Part shown: positions 61,182 through 64,000 of the stretch, in pieces
How the letters are laid out: every line of letters begins with the position of its first letter
How positions within the stretch are numbered: the stretch's first letter is position 1
Source: Acidobacteriota bacterium
Lineage (GTDB): Bacteria; Acidobacteriota; Terriglobia; Bryobacterales; Bryobacteraceae
Length of the DNA stretch: 64,000 nt
Direction: 5' to 3'
NCBI GenBank assembly: GCA_005808475.1
Contig: SYLY01000098.1
Span: forward strand, 1-64,000
Position numbers and translations under genes: made by a program
Notes under the pieces: generated by a model
Told to the model about the DNA's origin: nothing
The model's input: only the letters and a program-made list of their open reading frames with translations
Databases searched by the model: none

Positions 61182-62743
61182 TTCGGCGCCGAACAGGTGA
61201 AGTTCGCCGCGTCGTTCGCGTCGCCGCCCTTATGCCGCGCGACCGACGGATACGCGCACAGCGGCCTGGTTCGCTCGATCCCCGCCGCTGGATTCTGCCC
61301 TTTGTATTGCGCTGCCACGATCCGCTCCGGGGCCACATCTTGCTCCACCCACCGTTCGAGGGCGGCGCTGACGTCCTTGTCCGGATCTCCGCCCGACGGT
61401 CCGGCCTGGCCGAAGCTGTTCGGCGCGCTTCCGCCTCCACAGTGCTGGACTCCGGGAGCCAGGAACAGGCGCACGAACTCGCCGGTCCGCTTGGCGCCCA
61501 GTTTCTTCACCACGCTGTTGTAGTAGTCGATCGAGTTTTGCGCGGGAATCGCCGCGTCGCACCAGCCGTGGTAGAGGATCAGCTTGCCGCCTCTGGCGTG
61601 GAACCGGCGCAGGTCGGGATCCACCGAGTTGAGGATTGGCCCCATCTTCTTCGTGGCGATGGCGCCGTCGCGGTCCACGTCGAAGGTCTTGTAGTCCCAA
61701 TTGGAATCGCTGAATACCATGTTCTTGAAGAACTGCGTCGAGAAAGCGTACATCGAACTGCGCTCGGGGGCGGCGCCGGTGATCCACGGGCCCCAACCGC
61801 CGGGTTCGGCTTCGCCGCCGGGCGAGATCGACGGGAACAGGCTCTTGCCCATGCCGTCGAGCGGTCCCGAATAGATCTTGCGCAAGGCCGCCACTTGCGG
61901 TCCCGTCAGGCACGAATCGCCGTCGTCGCTCTTGCATTGGATGGAGGCGGGGTCGAAGCGGCAGCGCGATGGATCGTCCAGCAGGCCGTCCTTCAGTCCG
62001 TCGATGCCGTCGCACGCCGAGCGGACGGCGGTCTGCAGCGCCGGCAGCTTCGAAGAGGGGATATAGGCGCCCGGTTCAGCGAGGGCCTTCGCCCCCCACG
62101 CGGCGCTGATCAGGAGCTTCGTCCAATAGTTGGCGGGAGCGCCGGCGACGATTCCGTCGTAATCCTCGGGGAACCTCTGCGCTTCCATCAGCGCCTGCCT
62201 ACCGCCGTTCGAGCAGGAGACGAAGTACGATTTCGAGGCGGCCTTGCCGAAGAAGGCCTGCGCGACCGCCTTGCCCTTCACGGCCGTCTCGTGGATCGCG
62301 CGGTAGCCGAAGTCGACGATCTTCTCGGGATGGTCGAGCGCCCAACGTGCGTCCTGCCCACCGGCGCGATGGCCGGTGTCGGTGGCTGCGGCGGCGTATC
62401 CGCGCGAGACCGCCGCTGCCAGCGCCGGATAGCTCACCGCGCCGGCGAATCCGCCATTGCCGATCCCGAGGAACTTGCCGTTCCAGCCGGAAGCGGGCAT
62501 CCAGACCTCGAGCGTGATGTGAGAGTCGGAGGACGGTTTCATCACTCCGGCCGCGCGGCAGAATGCGGCGCGGGTCCGCACGGAGGGGCCACCTGGAACC
62601 TGATAGTCGCCGGCCGGGACGGAGATGGCCGTGTCGATCGTCGTGTTCGCGAGTTGCAGCTTCGCGAGATCCTCGCAGGTTGTCGCGGCGGCGGCCAATA
62701 CGGCGGCGGCCAAAAAGAGCGCTCCAGTCAGCATCCGTTCCAT
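61178..62743 (-). CDS. Secreted tannase/feruloyl-esterase family enzyme
   Basis: A 521-residue exported esterase that cleaves gallate or ferulate esters of plant phenolics. Signal peptide TGALFLAAAVLAAAA. The family's CS-D-HC architecture is visible: SCSNGGRQALMEAQ holds the nucleophilic Ser next to a Cys, and GVQHCGGG holds the catalytic His next to its partner Cys. The lid carries calcium-type acidic residues and further cysteines (DPSRCRFDPASIQCKSDDGDSC). Start at 62743 stands 7 bases after a minus-strand TACACT. It is first in an operon with the epimerase. Confidence 0.9.
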   Translation of the reverse strand: MERMLTGALFLAAAVLAAAATTCEDLAKLQLANTTIDTAISVPAGDYQVPGGPSVRTRAAFCRAAGVMKPSSDSHITLEVWMPASGWNGKFLGIGNGGFAGAVSYPALAAAVSRGYAAAATDTGHRAGGQDARWALDHPEKIVDFGYRAIHETAVKGKAVAQAFFGKAASKSYFVSCSNGGRQALMEAQRFPEDYDGIVAGAPANYWTKLLISAAWGAKALAEPGAYIPSSKLPALQTAVRSACDGIDGLKDGLLDDPSRCRFDPASIQCKSDDGDSCLTGPQVAALRKIYSGPLDGMGKSLFPSISPGGEAEPGGWGPWITGAAPERSSMYAFSTQFFKNMVFSDSNWDYKTFDVDRDGAIATKKMGPILNSVDPDLRRFHARGGKLILYHGWCDAAIPAQNSIDYYNSVVKKLGAKRTGEFVRLFLAPGVQHCGGGSAPNSFGQAGPSGGDPDKDVSAALERWVEQDVAPERIVAAQYKGQNPAAGIERTRPLCAYPSVARHKGGDANDAANFTCSAPK

Positions 62744-62750
62744 GGGGAGC

Positions 62751-62756
62751 AGTGTA
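62751..62756 (-). promoter_or_regulatory. -10 box for the tannase/epimerase operon
   Basis: Minus-strand TACACT ends 7 bases before the ATG at 62743; the message would be leaderless. Confidence 0.5.
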
Positions 62757-62791
62757 GCAGCCGGGCGCGGATTCGGGCAGGGGCGCCGGGG

Positions 62792-62890
62792 CTATCGCAC
62801 CATCGTCCACAACAGACCGAGCATCAACGCGAGTCCGATGAGGCTGGCTGCTCCCGACGGTCCGTGCGCGGCTTTCTGCTGTTCTTCCAT
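62792..62890 (-). CDS. 32-residue membrane mini-protein
   Basis: A short frame between the tannase operon and the DUF1569 pair, below normal gene-finding length. It encodes 32 residues: a polar, charged start (MEEQQKAAHGPSG) followed by one hydrophobic segment (AASLIGLALMLGLLWTMV) and a terminal Arg. That layout fits a single-pass inner-membrane mini-protein with an N-in polar tail. CTAGAAC just upstream of the ATG could act as a weak -10 box, with GGAAG as a ribosome site. No function can be assigned. Confidence 0.5.
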   Translation of the reverse strand: MEEQQKAAHGPSGAASLIGLALMLGLLWTMVR

Positions 62891-62979
62891 CTTCCGTTCT
62901 AGAATGCCCCGAACCCGCGGTGCAGGCAATCACCTATGGGTACCGGACCACTCGCACTAGACCTCCGCGGCGGGACGGT

Positions 62980-63432
62980 TCAGACGCCGAACTGCCGCAG
63001 GTGATGATCGATGTGGCGCCACTGGAGACAGGTCCAGTCTCGAAAGCTCAATTCGCCGAAAGCTGGATGCGGGCGCAGCCGCATCGAGGCTCCCTTGCCT
63101 GCGAACTCCCCGAGCACGGCGGCCAGAGACTTGCTGGCGTCCTGGAAGTCCGTCGCGGCCGGTGGAATGAACTCCGGCGCCGTCGGGACCCCTTTGGGCC
63201 ACGGGACGGGGGAATAGATGATCAGCCATCGCATCAGTCCGGTCTTGAAGAAGAACGGAGTGGGCTTCTCGGCGACCTCCATCTTGCCCATCGCTCCGAG
63301 CATCGGCATCGAACAGTGCCGCAGCATTTGGCCGGCGTTGAACCTGCCCCAGGCGGGGCGCTTGTCCGGGGTCAGCTTGGCGATCCGCGCCTGGAGTTCG
63401 GCCCGCACAGATGCTTCGGAGATCGATTTCAT
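62980..63432 (-). CDS. DUF1569 protein (DinB-like fold), second of a pair
   Basis: A 150-residue cytoplasmic protein. Family features: the RPAWGRFNAGQMLRHCSMPM helix and the C-terminal metal-type motif WRHIDHHLRQFGV. DUF1569 proteins belong to the DinB/YfiT-like four-helix bundle group, some of which are metal-dependent thiol transferases. It starts 4 bases inside the end of its paralogue (ATGA overlap), so they are coupled. The retained histidines suggest metal binding. Confidence 0.82.
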   Translation of the reverse strand: MKSISEASVRAELQARIAKLTPDKRPAWGRFNAGQMLRHCSMPMLGAMGKMEVAEKPTPFFFKTGLMRWLIIYSPVPWPKGVPTAPEFIPPAATDFQDASKSLAAVLGEFAGKGASMRLRPHPAFGELSFRDWTCLQWRHIDHHLRQFGV

Positions 63433-63866
63433 AGCCCGAATTGCCTCAGGTGGTGGTCGAGGTGGCGCCAGATCAGGACGCCCCAGTCATTGGCGTCGAT
63501 GTCGCCGAACACGGGGCTGGGCTGGAATCCGCCGCCTTTGGATTTGAAGCGGTTCATCGCCACGGTCAGATCGGCCTTTGCCTTGGCGAAATCCGCCTGG
63601 GAAGGCGCGATCAACTCCGGTCCCGTGGGGGCGTTCTTGGGGAACGGCACCTTATGGATGACCAGGCGGCGCACGAAGCCCCACTTCAGGAAACCGGGGC
63701 CGCCTCTCATCGTCTTCTCGCCCAGCGCGACCTGAATGGGGATGGCGCAGTGCCACATCGTCCGCGCCGGGTTCATCTTGCCCCAGCGTGGCTTCATATC
63801 GATCTTCAGCTTGCCGAATCGCGCGCCGATGGATTTGAATTCGTCGTTTTGCAACAGGGAGGCCAT
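63429..63866 (-). CDS. DUF1569 protein (DinB-like fold), first of a pair
   Basis: A 145-residue paralogue of the next gene, same layout: KPRWGKMNPARTMWHCAIPIQ in the first helix and WRHLDHHLRQFGL at the end. The mid-region phrases VPFPKNAPTGPELIAPSQADF and, in the sister protein, VPWPKGVPTAPEFIPPAATDF align directly, marking a tandem duplication. A minus-strand TAGGAT box ends 6 bases before the ATG. Confidence 0.82.
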   Translation of the reverse strand: MASLLQNDEFKSIGARFGKLKIDMKPRWGKMNPARTMWHCAIPIQVALGEKTMRGGPGFLKWGFVRRLVIHKVPFPKNAPTGPELIAPSQADFAKAKADLTVAMNRFKSKGGGFQPSPVFGDIDANDWGVLIWRHLDHHLRQFGL

Positions 63867-63872
63867 TGCGAA

Positions 63873-63878
63873 ATCCTA
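63873..63878 (-). promoter_or_regulatory. -10 box for the DUF1569 pair
   Basis: Minus-strand TAGGAT ends 6 bases before the ATG at 63866 and overlaps the stop codon of the gene running in from the right edge. Confidence 0.4.
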
Positions 63879-64000
63879 CCGCGTGTAGACCAAGCTTCCG
63901 TTCTGGGTGTCGGTGAAGTTGAACACCGTTCCCGATACCGTGCTGCGAGCCGTGCCGGAGATCCGGCATGTGAACGAATTCACCGACGTGGGGATGTTGG
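63876..64000 (-). CDS. C-terminal end of a gene cut by the window edge
   Basis: About 41 codons of an open frame that enters from the right edge and stops at TAG (63878-63876). The residues are Thr/Ser-rich and beta-like (TSVNSFTCRISGTARSTVSG, FNFTDTQNGSLVYTR), like the last strands of an exported beta-sandwich or propeller protein. Identity cannot be given without the missing sequence. Confidence 0.45.
   Translation of the reverse strand, partial: NIPTSVNSFTCRISGTARSTVSGTVFNFTDTQNGSLVYTR

Noticed and set aside
1-64000. tRNA, rRNA, CRISPR arrays, insertion sequences, integrases and attachment sites
   Set aside because: Looked for conserved T-loop and anticodon-arm patterns, regular direct repeats, transposase motifs and long terminal repeats; none found by reading.

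Overview
The window is uniformly GC-rich, densely coded bacterial chromosome. Its gene content points to an acidobacterium of the Solibacter/Bryobacter type. Supporting features are a secreted Ig-repeat protein ending in the Solibacter-type C-terminal domain, an ADOP-type permease preceded by a PadR regulator, an Oar-like TonB-dependent receptor with a carboxypeptidase-regulatory N-terminus, paired DUF1501 / cytochrome-DUF1549-DUF1553 proteins, and several secreted PQQ-type beta-propellers. The lineage is inferred from family content only; there is no rRNA or tRNA in the window.

Layout. 0.2-3.9 kb: a large secreted repeat protein with a bidirectional terminator after it. 3.9-16.2 kb: two divergent operons built from the same parts (DUF1501 plus haem-DUF1549/1553 proteins), the right-hand one also carrying a propeller with EF-hands and a Tat-exported enolase-superfamily enzyme. 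16.4-20.0 kb: a stand-alone histidine kinase core coupled to aroA, divergent from a seven-helix membrane protein fused to a GH113-like glycosidase. 20.4-22.1 kb: a translationally coupled AAA ATPase / DUF4276-like pair, the best candidate for a defence-type module. 22.2-29.4 kb: NTF2-fold protein, VWA membrane protein, a methyltransferase with beta-rich C-terminal domains, and two propellers. 29.4-35.7 kb: Oar-like receptor divergent from a seven-haem cytochrome with TPRs, then an AzgA-type purine permease. 35.7-40.2 kb: ADOP permease/PadR operon with a palindromic operator over its promoter, then a secreted five-repeat protein. 40.3-53.6 kb: serine hydrolase, radical SAM/SPASM protein, miaA with an EamA transporter, gamma-glutamyltransferase, a PHP-like secreted protein, a tandem alpha/beta hydrolase and a Tat-exported sialidase-like protein. 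53.7-64.0 kb: an SDR enzyme whose tail runs into a strong hairpin, an apparently truncated propeller-like gene lying between two perfect inverted repeats, ThuA-like and PafA-like proteins, a Skp-TauE operon, an epimerase, a tannase/feruloyl esterase, a 32-residue membrane mini-protein and a tandem DUF1569 pair.

Taken together the genes describe a heterotroph that exports many hydrolases, haem proteins and propellers to its envelope, takes up nutrients through a TonB receptor and carries ordinary housekeeping genes (aroA, miaA, skp) scattered among them. There is no insertion sequence, integrase, CRISPR array or RNA gene that I can support.

The most general non-coding signal is architectural. 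At least seventeen genes have a TANNNT-type -10 box ending only 6-11 bases before the start codon, which predicts leaderless or nearly leaderless messages. Several divergent gene pairs are separated by only 26-50 bases and place their two -10 boxes side by side or overlapping. This signal was used to choose several start codons inside longer open frames.
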